Of a stretch of 64,000 nucleotides of DNA, positions 51,323 to 58,859 are shown one piece after another. Origin of the DNA: JBBDXI01 sp040902425 (GTDB taxonomy: Bacteria; Planctomycetota; Phycisphaerae; Phycisphaerales; UBA1924); NCBI GenBank assembly GCA_040902425.1, contig JBBDXI010000070.1:39923-103922 (forward strand). Reading direction: 5' to 3'. The notes below the pieces were generated by a model, which saw only the letters and a program-made list of their open reading frames with translations, was not told the origin of the DNA and did not search any database. Position 1 is the stretch's first letter. Each line of letters begins with the position of its first letter. A program made the position numbers and the translations under genes.

Positions 51323-52570
51323 TCACCCGTTCCACTTCATCTCCCCCGGCCCCGTGTACACGCTCAGCGGCCGGATCAGCCGGTTGTTCGCGTGCTGCTC
51401 GGAGATATGCGCGCACCATCCGCTCACCCGCGACGCCACGAAGATCGGCGTGTACTGCGGCACCGGGATCCCCATCGTGAAGTACGTCAGCCCGCACGGG
51501 AAATCCACGTTCGGGTGGATGTTCTTCTTCTCCAGCATGATCCGCTGCACCTGCTCCCCAAGGTCGAACCACTTCACCGCCGCGTGCCCGCCGGGTTTCC
51601 TGCTGTCCTTCTCCGCCAGCTTCCGCCCCAGCCCGTGCAGGATCGGCGCCCGGTGGTCCCCGTTCTTGTACACGCGGTGCCCGAACCCCATCAGCTTCCG
51701 CTTGGTGTCGAACGCCTTCTGCATCCAATGGTCCACCGCCGGCCCGCCGATCGCCGCCTCCCCCACGTCGCTCATGATCTCCTTCAGCATCTCCATCGCC
51801 ATCTCGTTCGCCCCGCCGTGCAGGGGGCCCTTCAAGGCCGCGATCCCGCCCGTCACCGCCCCGTGCATGTCGCTGAGCGTCCCCGCGATCACCCGCGACG
51901 TGAACGTGCTGGCGTTGAAGTCGTGCTCCGCGTACAGGATCAGCGACACATCCATCACCCGCTCGTGCTCTTTCGACGGCTTCTGCCCCGTCATCAGGTA
52001 GAGCAGGTTGGCCGCGTGCGACAGCCCCGCGTCGCCCCCCGTCTTCCGCTCCACCAGATCCCGCCCGTCGATCACGTTCTGCATGTGCCCGACGATCGTC
52101 GGCACCTTCGCCAGCAGCCGCTTGGACTTCCGCAGGTTCGCCGCGGCGTCCACGCTCTGCGATTCCCTATCCAGGTTCCCCAGCAGCGACACCGCCGTCC
52201 GCAGCACATCCATCGGGACAGCAGGAGGGGGGGCGGGGGGGTTGCCCTTCAGCATGGGCCCGCTCGAAAGCAGGTACTGCACCACCGCCTCCGGCAGCGC
52301 CCGCTCGGCCACCAGCTCGCTCGTAAACCTCTTCAACTCATCCGCCGACGGCTTGTGCCCCTCCAGCAGCACGAACGCCACCTCCTCGAACGTCGCGTGC
52401 GCCGCCAGGTCGTGGATTTCGTACCCGCGGTAGATCAGCTTCCCCTGCTCCACCGAGCAGATCGCCGACTCGCCCGCGACGATCCCCTCCAGCCCCCGTA
52501 CAAACGCCGCCCGCGCGGCCTCCCCCCCCAATCCCGACCCGGAACGCGAAGGCGAAGCGGTGGACGACAT
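51323..52570 (-). CDS. prpC: Citrate synthase or 2-methylcitrate synthase
   Basis: From ATG 52570 (GGGAG ten bases upstream) the protein has 415 residues. It has the three active-site regions: GPLHGGANE (His), GFGHRVYK (His) and NVDFPCGLTY (Asp), and ends YTGPGEMKWNG. These condense acetyl-CoA or propionyl-CoA with oxaloacetate. Sequence alone does not separate the two. The PrpB-like lyase at 53922 and the PrpD-like dehydratase at 58860 make a methylcitrate role plausible. The N-terminus (about 20 residues) is Ser/Gly-rich, and PAPPPAVP at about 153 is a short insert. Confidence 0.75.
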   Translation of the reverse strand: MSSTASPSRSGSGLGGEAARAAFVRGLEGIVAGESAICSVEQGKLIYRGYEIHDLAAHATFEEVAFVLLEGHKPSADELKRFTSELVAERALPEAVVQYLLSSGPMLKGNPPAPPPAVPMDVLRTAVSLLGNLDRESQSVDAAANLRKSKRLLAKVPTIVGHMQNVIDGRDLVERKTGGDAGLSHAANLLYLMTGQKPSKEHERVMDVSLILYAEHDFNASTFTSRVIAGTLSDMHGAVTGGIAALKGPLHGGANEMAMEMLKEIMSDVGEAAIGGPAVDHWMQKAFDTKRKLMGFGHRVYKNGDHRAPILHGLGRKLAEKDSRKPGGHAAVKWFDLGEQVQRIMLEKKNIHPNVDFPCGLTYFTMGIPVPQYTPIFVASRVSGWCAHISEQHANNRLIRPLSVYTGPGEMKWNG

Positions 52571-52748
52571 CGGCGGATCTCCCTTCCACAGCGGCCGCGG
52601 CCGGCAGGGCCGCAAGCCATCGACGAGCGGTGTTCTCTTACCCGGCCCCGCCCGCAACTCTAGAGCGCCGCGGGCCGGCGTTCCCTCGCCGTGCAACAGC
52701 GCACAGCGGGCCCCGGGGAACTCCCGAGGCCCGCCGTCGTTGTCCTCA

Positions 52749-52783
52749 TTTGCGATTTGCTGCTTTGCGATTTGCTGCTTTGC
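52749..52783. repeat. 15-bp tandem repeat before the FN3 gene stop
   Basis: TTTGCGATTTGCTGC occurs twice (52749-52763 and 52764-52778) followed by TTTGC, just downstream of the FN3 stop codon on the minus strand. Confidence 0.85.
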
Positions 52784-53224
52784 TTACGCCGCCATCTTCA
52801 CGCCCGCCCCCCCGTCCTCCGTCCCCGGATACTGGGCCGCGATGGTCAGCCCGCCGCCGCCGCCGCCCACGCCGAAGCGGACGGTCCAGATGGCCGCGGG
52901 GCCGCTGACGCCGGAGCGCTGGCCGCGGACGCGGTACTCGACCTGGCTGGTGCCGCCGGGGATCGTGGTGTCGTCGAAGGTCTTGTCGCCGCCCGCAGCG
53001 CCGAGGAAGCCGAACGCGCCGGCCCCGTTGAGCCGCCGCTCGACGATGTACGCGGTGCCGCCGCCGCTGGCGGGGTTGCTGGCCTTCCAGCGGATGATGA
53101 GGTTCCCCTCCTGGCCGATCTCGACGCGGAAGCTGGTCGGCAGCGCCGGGGGCGGCACCACGCCGGGCGTCGCGGGCGGCCGGGTGCGTATCAGAACCAG
53201 AACCCCCCGCCCCGCCCGCGCCAC
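52784..53224 (-). CDS. Fibronectin type III-like protein, probably missing its N-terminal part
   Basis: The frame opens at GTG 53224 without a ribosome-binding site. The 146-residue product is mostly one beta domain: ALPTSFRVEIGQEGNLIIRWKASNPASGGGTAYIVERRL...YRVRGQRSGVSGPAAIWTVRFG, a fibronectin III-like pattern. Planctomycete proteins with this C-terminal domain usually have about 120 extra N-terminal residues, mainly helical. Here that part is missing, with an in-frame TGA 42 bases upstream of the GTG. It may be a 5'-truncated remnant. Confidence 0.55.
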   Translation of the reverse strand: MARAGRGVLVLIRTRPPATPGVVPPPALPTSFRVEIGQEGNLIIRWKASNPASGGGTAYIVERRLNGAGAFGFLGAAGGDKTFDDTTIPGGTSQVEYRVRGQRSGVSGPAAIWTVRFGVGGGGGGLTIAAQYPGTEDGGAGVKMAA

Positions 53225-53269
53225 CCCAGGTGCGGCCCGGCCGATGAAGGCCCCTCCGTACCCTCACCC

Positions 53270-53821
53270 ATGCCCCGTCCCCGCCGCCACCGCCGCCCCC
53301 GCCCCCACCGCCGCCCCCGCCGCCCCCGCCGCCGCGGCCGCCGCATCGCCAAGTGGTCCCTTCTCGCCCTCTCGGTCCTGCTCTTCGCGGCGTGGCTCGT
53401 GAGCGGGTGGTTCGTCGGGATTGTTGCCTATTACGACGGCGAGTGTCGGCACGACATTCACTTGCACTGCGGCGGGCTCCACTACCTACGCTTTAACCGT
53501 GCGGGCTTCTCGCCGACGCACTTCTATTGCACCTTCGGGAGAGTGGCGACGCCGCACCCCTGGTGGTGGACGCCGACGGCCCAGGGACCTTGGGGGGGTC
53601 CGTATTCCAAACACGTGTTCTTGCCTCTGATCTGGCCCTGTGTTGCTGCGAGCGCGCTGGCGGGGCTCTTCTTCTGGCGCGACCGGAGCTCTCAGCTTCT
53701 CAGCAAGACACCCTGCCCCGCCTGCGGCTACGACCTCGCCGGCACGCCCGGGCCGCGCTGCCCGGAGTGCGGGGCGGAGACCCCCACGCCCGCCCCCTCC
53801 GAGCCCTCTGCGCGCCTCTGA
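53270..53821 (+). CDS. Zinc-ribbon membrane protein
   Basis: From ATG 53270 the 183-residue protein has an Arg/Pro-rich N-terminus (about 25 residues). Two transmembrane helices (about 29-50 and 125-141) flank a Cys/His/Trp-rich extracytoplasmic loop (CRHDIHLHCGGLHYLRF, WWWTP). The ribbon is C-P-A-C-G-Y-D-L-A-G...C-P-E-C-G near the end. The function is unknown. It is divergent from the FN3-like gene. Confidence 0.62.
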   Translation: MPRPRRHRRPRPHRRPRRPRRRGRRIAKWSLLALSVLLFAAWLVSGWFVGIVAYYDGECRHDIHLHCGGLHYLRFNRAGFSPTHFYCTFGRVATPHPWWWTPTAQGPWGGPYSKHVFLPLIWPCVAASALAGLFFWRDRSSQLLSKTPCPACGYDLAGTPGPRCPECGAETPTPAPSEPSARL

Positions 53822-53885
53822 GCCTCCGAGTTCCTCTTCTCTTCTTCGCGCCCTCCGCGACCTTCGCGTTGAGAAATCCGGCGGG

Positions 53886-53921
53886 ACGGGTCGCCGGGGG
53901 GGGCGCTCGCCGCTCGTCGGG
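53886..53921. repeat. Dispersed repeat, family D, inverted degenerate copy
   Basis: ACGGGTCGC and GGCGCTCGCCGCTCGTC are the two halves of the repeat seen at 31281 and 61312, with a G-run between. Confidence 0.65.
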
Positions 53922-54830
53922 CTACCGCGCCGGCCACTCCCACGCCTTCCCCGGCTCGTACCCGATCAGCCGGTACAGCTCCTCCCGCGTCTGCATCCCC
54001 GTCAAAAACCCCTCCGCCGACCCGTCCCGCTTGAGCTGCTCCAGCGCCCGCATCACCGCCCCCATCGCCACCCGCAGCAGCGTCACCGGGTAGATCACGC
54101 ACGAGTACCCCATCTGCTCGAACCGCGCCAGCGGGATCATCGGCGTCTTGCCGAACTCCGTCATGTTCGCCAGCAGGTACGGCCCTGCCCGTGGGGCAGG
54201 CGTCCCGCCTGCCGTGCCGCCGCGCATCGCGTGCGCGAACTGCTGGAACTCCGCCTCGCTCGCCAGCCCCTCCGGGAAGATCATGTCCGCCCCGGCCTTC
54301 ACGTACTCGCGGGCCCGGCGGATCGCCTCGTCCATCCCCTCAACGCCGCGTGCGTCGGTCCGGGCGCACACGATGAACGAGGCGTCGATCGCGCTTCGTG
54401 CCCTCGCGGCCCATACGACCTTCTCCACCATGTGGTCCGCCGGGACCAGCCGCTTTCCATCCAGGTGCCCGCAGCGCTTGGGGAACTCCTGGTCCTCCAG
54501 GTGGAGCCCCGCGGCCCCCGCCCGGGCGTACTCGATCACCGTCCGCCGCACCATCTCCGCCTCGCCGAACCCGGTGTCCGCATCCGCGAGCACCGGCAGC
54601 CCGCTGGCTTCCGCCGCCTCGCGGACCGCCCGCGCGAAGTGCTCGAGCGTCAGCACACCCACATCGGGCACACCCGCGCTCACGCTCGTCGCGGCCCCGG
54701 AGATGTAGCAGGCCTGGAAGCCGGCCTGGGCGATGGCCCGGGCCGCGAGGGCGTTGAACGCCCCCGGGATGGGCACGCACCCCTTGTCCATCAACGCCCG
54801 CAGCCGCGCACCGGGAGAGGGAAGGCTCAT
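53922..54830 (-). CDS. prpB: Isocitrate lyase/PEP mutase family protein, PrpB-like
   Basis: The 302-residue protein has SGAATSVS (start of the barrel), DADTGFG (metal-binding Asp pair), HLEDQEFPKRCGH with the K-R-C-G-H active-site loop (Cys catalytic), and LLANMTEFG. These mark methylisocitrate lyases, which split 2-methylisocitrate into succinate and pyruvate. An extra segment AGGTPAPRAG, just before LLANMTEFG, is encoded by a family A repeat (54191-54218) and is absent from the family pattern. The other methylcitrate-type genes lie 1.3 kb and 4 kb away. Confidence 0.83.
   Translation of the reverse strand: MSLPSPGARLRALMDKGCVPIPGAFNALAARAIAQAGFQACYISGAATSVSAGVPDVGVLTLEHFARAVREAAEASGLPVLADADTGFGEAEMVRRTVIEYARAGAAGLHLEDQEFPKRCGHLDGKRLVPADHMVEKVVWAARARSAIDASFIVCARTDARGVEGMDEAIRRAREYVKAGADMIFPEGLASEAEFQQFAHAMRGGTAGGTPAPRAGPYLLANMTEFGKTPMIPLARFEQMGYSCVIYPVTLLRVAMGAVMRALEQLKRDGSAEGFLTGMQTREELYRLIGYEPGKAWEWPAR
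54191..54218. repeat. Dispersed palindromic repeat, family A, in frame inside prpB
   Basis: GTGGGGCAGGCGTCCCGCC followed by TGCCGTGCC. It codes on the minus strand for GTAGGTPAPR. Confidence 0.85.
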
Positions 54831-54893
54831 GCGCTGATCCTAATCGTGCCACGGGTGTGCTGCGCAGCGCCTCCGGCGTCGCCGCCGTACGCC

Positions 54894-54932
54894 GTGCCAC
54901 GGGTTCGCCGCCGTCTTCGGCGGCAACCCGTG
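54894..54932. repeat. Dispersed hairpin repeat, family C, copy 2
   Basis: These 39 bases are identical to 37103-37141. They lie between prpB and the M28 peptidase gene; another GTGCCACGGG fragment is at 54846. Confidence 0.9.
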
Positions 54933-54983
54933 TCTGCCGTGGCGGATGCGCGTAACCCGGGGCGCCCAAGGTACACTGTCCGC

Positions 54984-56345
54984 ATGACACTCCTCACCGC
55001 AGCCACCCTCCTCGCCCTCGCCCTCCACGCCCCCGCCGCGCCTCCCACAGCGCAGGAGGTAATGGCGCTCATCTCCCCCGACTCCTGCAAGGCTCTCGAC
55101 GAGAAACTCGTCTCCTTCGGCACCCGCCACACCCTCTCCGACACCACCTCAGAGACCCGCGGCGTCGGCGCTGCCCGGCGCTGGATCAAACAGGAGTTGG
55201 AGTCCTACATCAAGGCCTCCGGCGGCCGCCTCCGGGTCTCCCTCGAGGAGTTCGAGGCCCCCCGCGGCCCGCGGATCCCCCAGCCCACCCCCGTCGCCAA
55301 CGTCGTCGCCATCCTCCCCGGCGGCATGCCCGAGGCCGCGGCCAGGCGCTACTACGTCGTCGGGCACTACGACTCGATGCCGTCAAACGTGAACGACCCC
55401 AACTCCGATGCCCCCGGCGCCAACGACGACGCCTCCGGCACCGTCGTCGTCATGGAGATCGCCCGGGTCCTCAGCCAGCTCCCGCCCACCGACGCCACCA
55501 TCGTCTTCCTCTGCACCGTCGGCGAGGAGCAGGGCCTCGTCGGCGCCAAGTACCACGCCGACTCCGCGGCCACGCGCAAGGAGGACATCCGCGCGGTCCT
55601 CAGCAACGACATCGTCGGCGACCCCTGGGGCCCCGGCGGCGACAAGACCAAGACCACCAAGGACCGCATCCGCATCTTCAGCGAGCCCTTCCCGCGGAAC
55701 GCCCCCGCGCAGGAACTCGCCCGGATCAGGAACCTCGGCGCCGAGAACGACTCCCCCAGCCGTGCGCTGGCCCGCTACATCGCCGAGGTCGCCGAGAAGG
55801 AGAAGACCGCCATCCGCCCCATGATCATCTACCGCCAGGACCGCTTCCTCCGCGGCGGCGACCACTCCGCGTTCAACGAGGCCGGCTTCGCCGCCGTCCG
55901 CTTCACCGAGGTCCACGAGGACTACCGCCACCAGCACCAGACGCCGCGGACCGAGGTCGGCCCGGACGGCACCGAGATCAAGTATGGCGACCTCCCCGAG
56001 CACGTGGACTTCCCCTACCTCGCCGACGTCACCCGCCTCAACGCCGCGGCCATCGTCCACCTCGCCAACGCCCCCAGCACGCCGAAGAACGCCCGGATCA
56101 TCACCGCCCGCCTGGAGTACACGACCACGCTCCGCTGGGACAAGTCCCCGGAGCCCGACACCGCCGGCTACGAGATCGTCTGGCGGGAGACGACCAGCCC
56201 CGTGTGGCAGCACGTGAAGGATGTCGGCGACGCCGCGGAGGCGACGATCGACGAGTCCAAGGACAACGTCTTCTTCGGCGTCCGTGCCTACGACAAGGAC
56301 GGCTACCGGTCGCCCGTGGCGTTTCCGAACGCATCGCGAGAGTGA
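54984..56345 (+). CDS. M28-family metallopeptidase, exported, with a C-terminal FN3-like domain
   Basis: From ATG 54984 the 453-residue protein has a signal peptide (about 1-18) and a helical N-terminal part. The zinc peptidase has VVGHYDSMP (His, Asp), GANDDASGT (bridging Asp), VGEEQGLVGAKYHA (general base Glu and metal Glu), SNDIVGD (Asp) and EVHEDYRHQHQT (last His). The C-terminal 90 residues look like a fibronectin III-like module (ITARLEYTTTLRWDKSPEPDTAGYEIVWRE). It probably removes amino acids from peptides outside the cytoplasm. Confidence 0.85.
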   Translation: MTLLTAATLLALALHAPAAPPTAQEVMALISPDSCKALDEKLVSFGTRHTLSDTTSETRGVGAARRWIKQELESYIKASGGRLRVSLEEFEAPRGPRIPQPTPVANVVAILPGGMPEAAARRYYVVGHYDSMPSNVNDPNSDAPGANDDASGTVVVMEIARVLSQLPPTDATIVFLCTVGEEQGLVGAKYHADSAATRKEDIRAVLSNDIVGDPWGPGGDKTKTTKDRIRIFSEPFPRNAPAQELARIRNLGAENDSPSRALARYIAEVAEKEKTAIRPMIIYRQDRFLRGGDHSAFNEAGFAAVRFTEVHEDYRHQHQTPRTEVGPDGTEIKYGDLPEHVDFPYLADVTRLNAAAIVHLANAPSTPKNARIITARLEYTTTLRWDKSPEPDTAGYEIVWRETTSPVWQHVKDVGDAAEATIDESKDNVFFGVRAYDKDGYRSPVAFPNASRE

Positions 56346-56377
56346 TGGGACAGAGACCGGGTCCATAGGATTCCGCC

Positions 56378-56695
56378 ATGCTGAGCGAGGAACGCATCCG
56401 GGCCTACCGGAGCATGACGCCGGACGAGCGATGGCGTGAGGTTGAGGCGCTGATGACCCTCGCCTGGCGGATGCTCAAGGAACTGCCCCACGAGGAGGTG
56501 GCCCGTCGGCTCGCCGAGAATCAGCGGGAGAGCGACGAGGCCGACGAACGCATCCTGGCGCACTTGCGCGCCTGCGAGGACGCTAGCCAGTCGATGTCCC
56601 CCACGCCCTCTCCACCACCCGCGGCAACACCTCCCCCGAGAGCCCCCGCAGCGACCAATCCACCAGCGGCGAGAGCGGCGTCGTCTCCCGGTTGA
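56378..56695 (+). CDS. Small helical protein with a non-coding-looking tail
   Basis: The first 67 residues look real and are predicted mostly helical (MLSEERIRAYRSMTPDERWREVEALMTLAWRML...EDASQ, with many charged heptad-like positions). After that the frame runs into the antisense of the sirtuin 3' end and becomes Pro/Ala-rich (SMSPTPSPPPAATPPP). The open frame ends at 56695, overlapping the convergent sirtuin by 113 bases. The gene may have lost its own stop. The function is unknown. Confidence 0.5.
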   Translation: MLSEERIRAYRSMTPDERWREVEALMTLAWRMLKELPHEEVARRLAENQRESDEADERILAHLRACEDASQSMSPTPSPPPAATPPPRAPAATNPPAARAASSPG

Positions 56696-57365
56696 TCTCC
56701 GCCACCCGCGCCCCCCGCGCCCGCGCCGCGTGCGCGAAACCCGCCGCCGGGTACACCACCGCGCTCGTTCCCACCGAAAGGAACAGGTTGCACCCCCCTC
56801 CTCCCGCCACCGCCCCCTCCGCGGCCGCCACCGCCTCCGGCGGCAGCATCTCCCCGAACCACACCACATCCGGCCGCAGCAGCTCCCCCGCGCACCACGG
56901 GGACGGCGGCGGGAAGCGCTCGAACGGCCCCGGCCGCGGCTCAACCTTCCGCCCGCAGCACGCGCACCGCCACACGACGATCGACCCGTGCAGCTCCACC
57001 ACGCCGCGGCTGCCCGCCCGCTGGTGCAGCCGGTCCACGTTCTGCGTCACCAGCGTAAACGTCCCGCCCGCCCCCTCCACCCGCCGCTGCATCTCGACCA
57101 GCGCCGCGTGCCCCGGATTCGGCTCCGCACACAGCACCGACTGCCGCCGCCAGTCGTACCACCGCGTCACCAGCTCAGGGTCCCGCGCGAACGCCTCCGG
57201 CGTCGCCAGCTGCGCCGGGTCGTACTCCTTCCACAGCCCCTCCATCGCGTCCCTGAACGTCCGCACCCCCGACTCGGCCGACACCCCCGCCCCCGTCAGC
57301 ACGACCACCGAGCGCGCCATCCGTAGCGCCGCCGAGACCTCCGTCAGCGCCTCCCCCGCGCTCAT
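56583..57365 (-). CDS. cobB: Sirtuin-type NAD-dependent protein deacylase
   Basis: From ATG 57365, overlapping the upstream stop, the 260-residue protein has the NAD-binding GAGVSAESGVRTFRD, TQNVDRLHQRAG (catalytic His region) and VVELHGSIVVWRC. LRPDVVWFGEMLP and VGTSAVVYPAAGF are also clear. The zinc site is incomplete: CACC is present but only one Cys remains of the second pair (SPWCAGELL). Sirtuins remove acyl groups from lysine using NAD. It follows the TPR lipoprotein gene in an overlapping pair. Confidence 0.88.
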   Translation of the reverse strand: MSAGEALTEVSAALRMARSVVVLTGAGVSAESGVRTFRDAMEGLWKEYDPAQLATPEAFARDPELVTRWYDWRRQSVLCAEPNPGHAALVEMQRRVEGAGGTFTLVTQNVDRLHQRAGSRGVVELHGSIVVWRCACCGRKVEPRPGPFERFPPPSPWCAGELLRPDVVWFGEMLPPEAVAAAEGAVAGGGGCNLFLSVGTSAVVYPAAGFAHAARARGARVAEINRETTPLSPLVDWSLRGLSGEVLPRVVERAWGTSTG

Positions 57366-58324
57366 CGGCCGCCCCGCGCCCGTTCCGCCTCCATCCGCGC
57401 CAGCTCCGCCTCCGCCGCGATGTACCCGAACGCCGCCCACGCCTTCCCCGACACGACGCCCTCCAGGATCTCCCAGGCCCGCCCCGGCTCGTTCAGCAGG
57501 TACCACATCGCCACGCCGTACCCCACCGTCGAATCATCCACCGCCGTCTCCCCCGTCGCCCCGATCAGTTCCTCCGGCCGCATCTCCCCCTTGTGCATGA
57601 GCAGCAGCCGGTGGTACGTCCCGTTCTCGATCACATCCATCTGCCGCGTGACCCCCTCCAGCACCCGCCGCGCCTCCTCCCCCCGCCCCGCCCGGCGCAG
57701 GCTCAGGTACAGCCAGTTCGACGCCGCCACCTTCATGTCGTCGTTCTTCGACGCCTCCAGGCACCGCCCCCACGCCGCCGCCGCGGCCTCAAACTCCCCC
57801 CGCAGGTACCGCGCCAGCCCCAGGTGGTACCACACGTTGGTGTGCAGCGTGCTCCGCGGCAGGTTCTGCCGGTTCGGCGCCCCGTCCGGCTCCACCTCGT
57901 CCGCCATCCCCGCGATCAGCCGCGATGCCCGCTCCAGGTCCGCCGCGGCCTCATCCAGCCGCCGCACCGTGATGTACCGGTGCCCCCGGTGCCGCAGCAG
58001 CCGCGCGCTGTTCGGGTGGTTCTCCAGCCCGCGGCTGAAGGCCGCGATCGCCTCCTGGTAACGCCCCAGGTACGCCAGCCGCCGGCCCACCCAGATCGCG
58101 GCGTGCTCCGAGGCGGGTTCGTCGGCCAGCCGCGCCTCGGCCTCGCGCAGCTGGGCTTCCATCCGCTCGCGGTCCGCCGCGCCCGCTTCGGGCCGGTGCA
58201 GCGGCCGGCCCAGGAGCGACCACGCCTCCGGGCGCGGCGACTCGGCAACCCGCTCCGGCGGCGCGGCGCACCCTCCGGCGAGACACAGCGACGCAACGAC
58301 CACCAGCCGGATCACAGATCGCAT
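57362..58324 (-). CDS. Lipoprotein with tetratricopeptide-like repeats
   Basis: The 320-residue protein has a lipoprotein signal (LCLAGGC, Cys19) and tandem TPR-like helices: AYLGRYQEAIAAFSRGLENHPNSARLL, RYLRGEFEAAAAAWGRCLEA, SLRRAGRGEEARRVLEG. It would sit on the periplasmic side of a membrane as a scaffold. The overlapping sirtuin is cytoplasmic, so the pair need not be functionally linked. Confidence 0.75.
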   Translation of the reverse strand: MRSVIRLVVVASLCLAGGCAAPPERVAESPRPEAWSLLGRPLHRPEAGAADRERMEAQLREAEARLADEPASEHAAIWVGRRLAYLGRYQEAIAAFSRGLENHPNSARLLRHRGHRYITVRRLDEAAADLERASRLIAGMADEVEPDGAPNRQNLPRSTLHTNVWYHLGLARYLRGEFEAAAAAWGRCLEASKNDDMKVAASNWLYLSLRRAGRGEEARRVLEGVTRQMDVIENGTYHRLLLMHKGEMRPEELIGATGETAVDDSTVGYGVAMWYLLNEPGRAWEILEGVVSGKAWAAFGYIAAEAELARMEAERARGGR

Positions 58325-58354
58325 CCCCGCAGCATACCGCCCCTACCGTGCCGC

Positions 58355-58834
58355 ATGCCCGAGCCGATCGACCCGCGCACGCGCATCGGCCACATCCACC
58401 TCAGGGTCGCCGACCTCGACCGGGCCCTGGCTTTCTACCACGGCGTCCTCGGCTTCGACATCACCCAGCGCATGGGCTCCCAGGCCGCGTTCCTCTCCGC
58501 CGGCGGCTACCACCACCACATTGGTCTGAACACCTGGGAGTCCGCCAGCGGCCGCCCGCCGCCGCCCGGCTCCACCGGCCTCTACCACCTCGCCGTCCTC
58601 TACCCCACCCGCGCTGCCCTCGCGGATGCCCTCCTCCGCCTCACCGCCGCCCGCATCCCCCTCGATGGCGCTGCCGATCATGGAGTCAGCGAGGCGCTGT
58701 ACCTCCGGGACCCGGACCAGAACGGCGTCGAGCTCTATTGGGACAAGCCGCAGGACCAATGGCCGCGGACGGCGACGGGCGAACTCGCGATGTATACGCG
58801 GCCGCTCGATCTCGAAGCCCTCGCTCGCGCGTGA
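58355..58834 (+). CDS. VOC-family (glyoxalase/dioxygenase-like) protein
   Basis: From ATG 58355 the 159-residue protein has GHIHLRVADLDRALAFYHGVLGFD, GLYHLAVLYP and LRDPDQNGVELYWDKP. The two His and the Glu are the metal ligands of the extradiol-dioxygenase-like VOC fold (CatE type). It may be a ring-cleavage or other metal enzyme or a resistance protein. It is divergent from the TPR lipoprotein gene. Confidence 0.82.
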   Translation: MPEPIDPRTRIGHIHLRVADLDRALAFYHGVLGFDITQRMGSQAAFLSAGGYHHHIGLNTWESASGRPPPPGSTGLYHLAVLYPTRAALADALLRLTAARIPLDGAADHGVSEALYLRDPDQNGVELYWDKPQDQWPRTATGELAMYTRPLDLEALARA

Positions 58835-58859
58835 CGAGCCAGAGCGCACGCTCTGGGTC

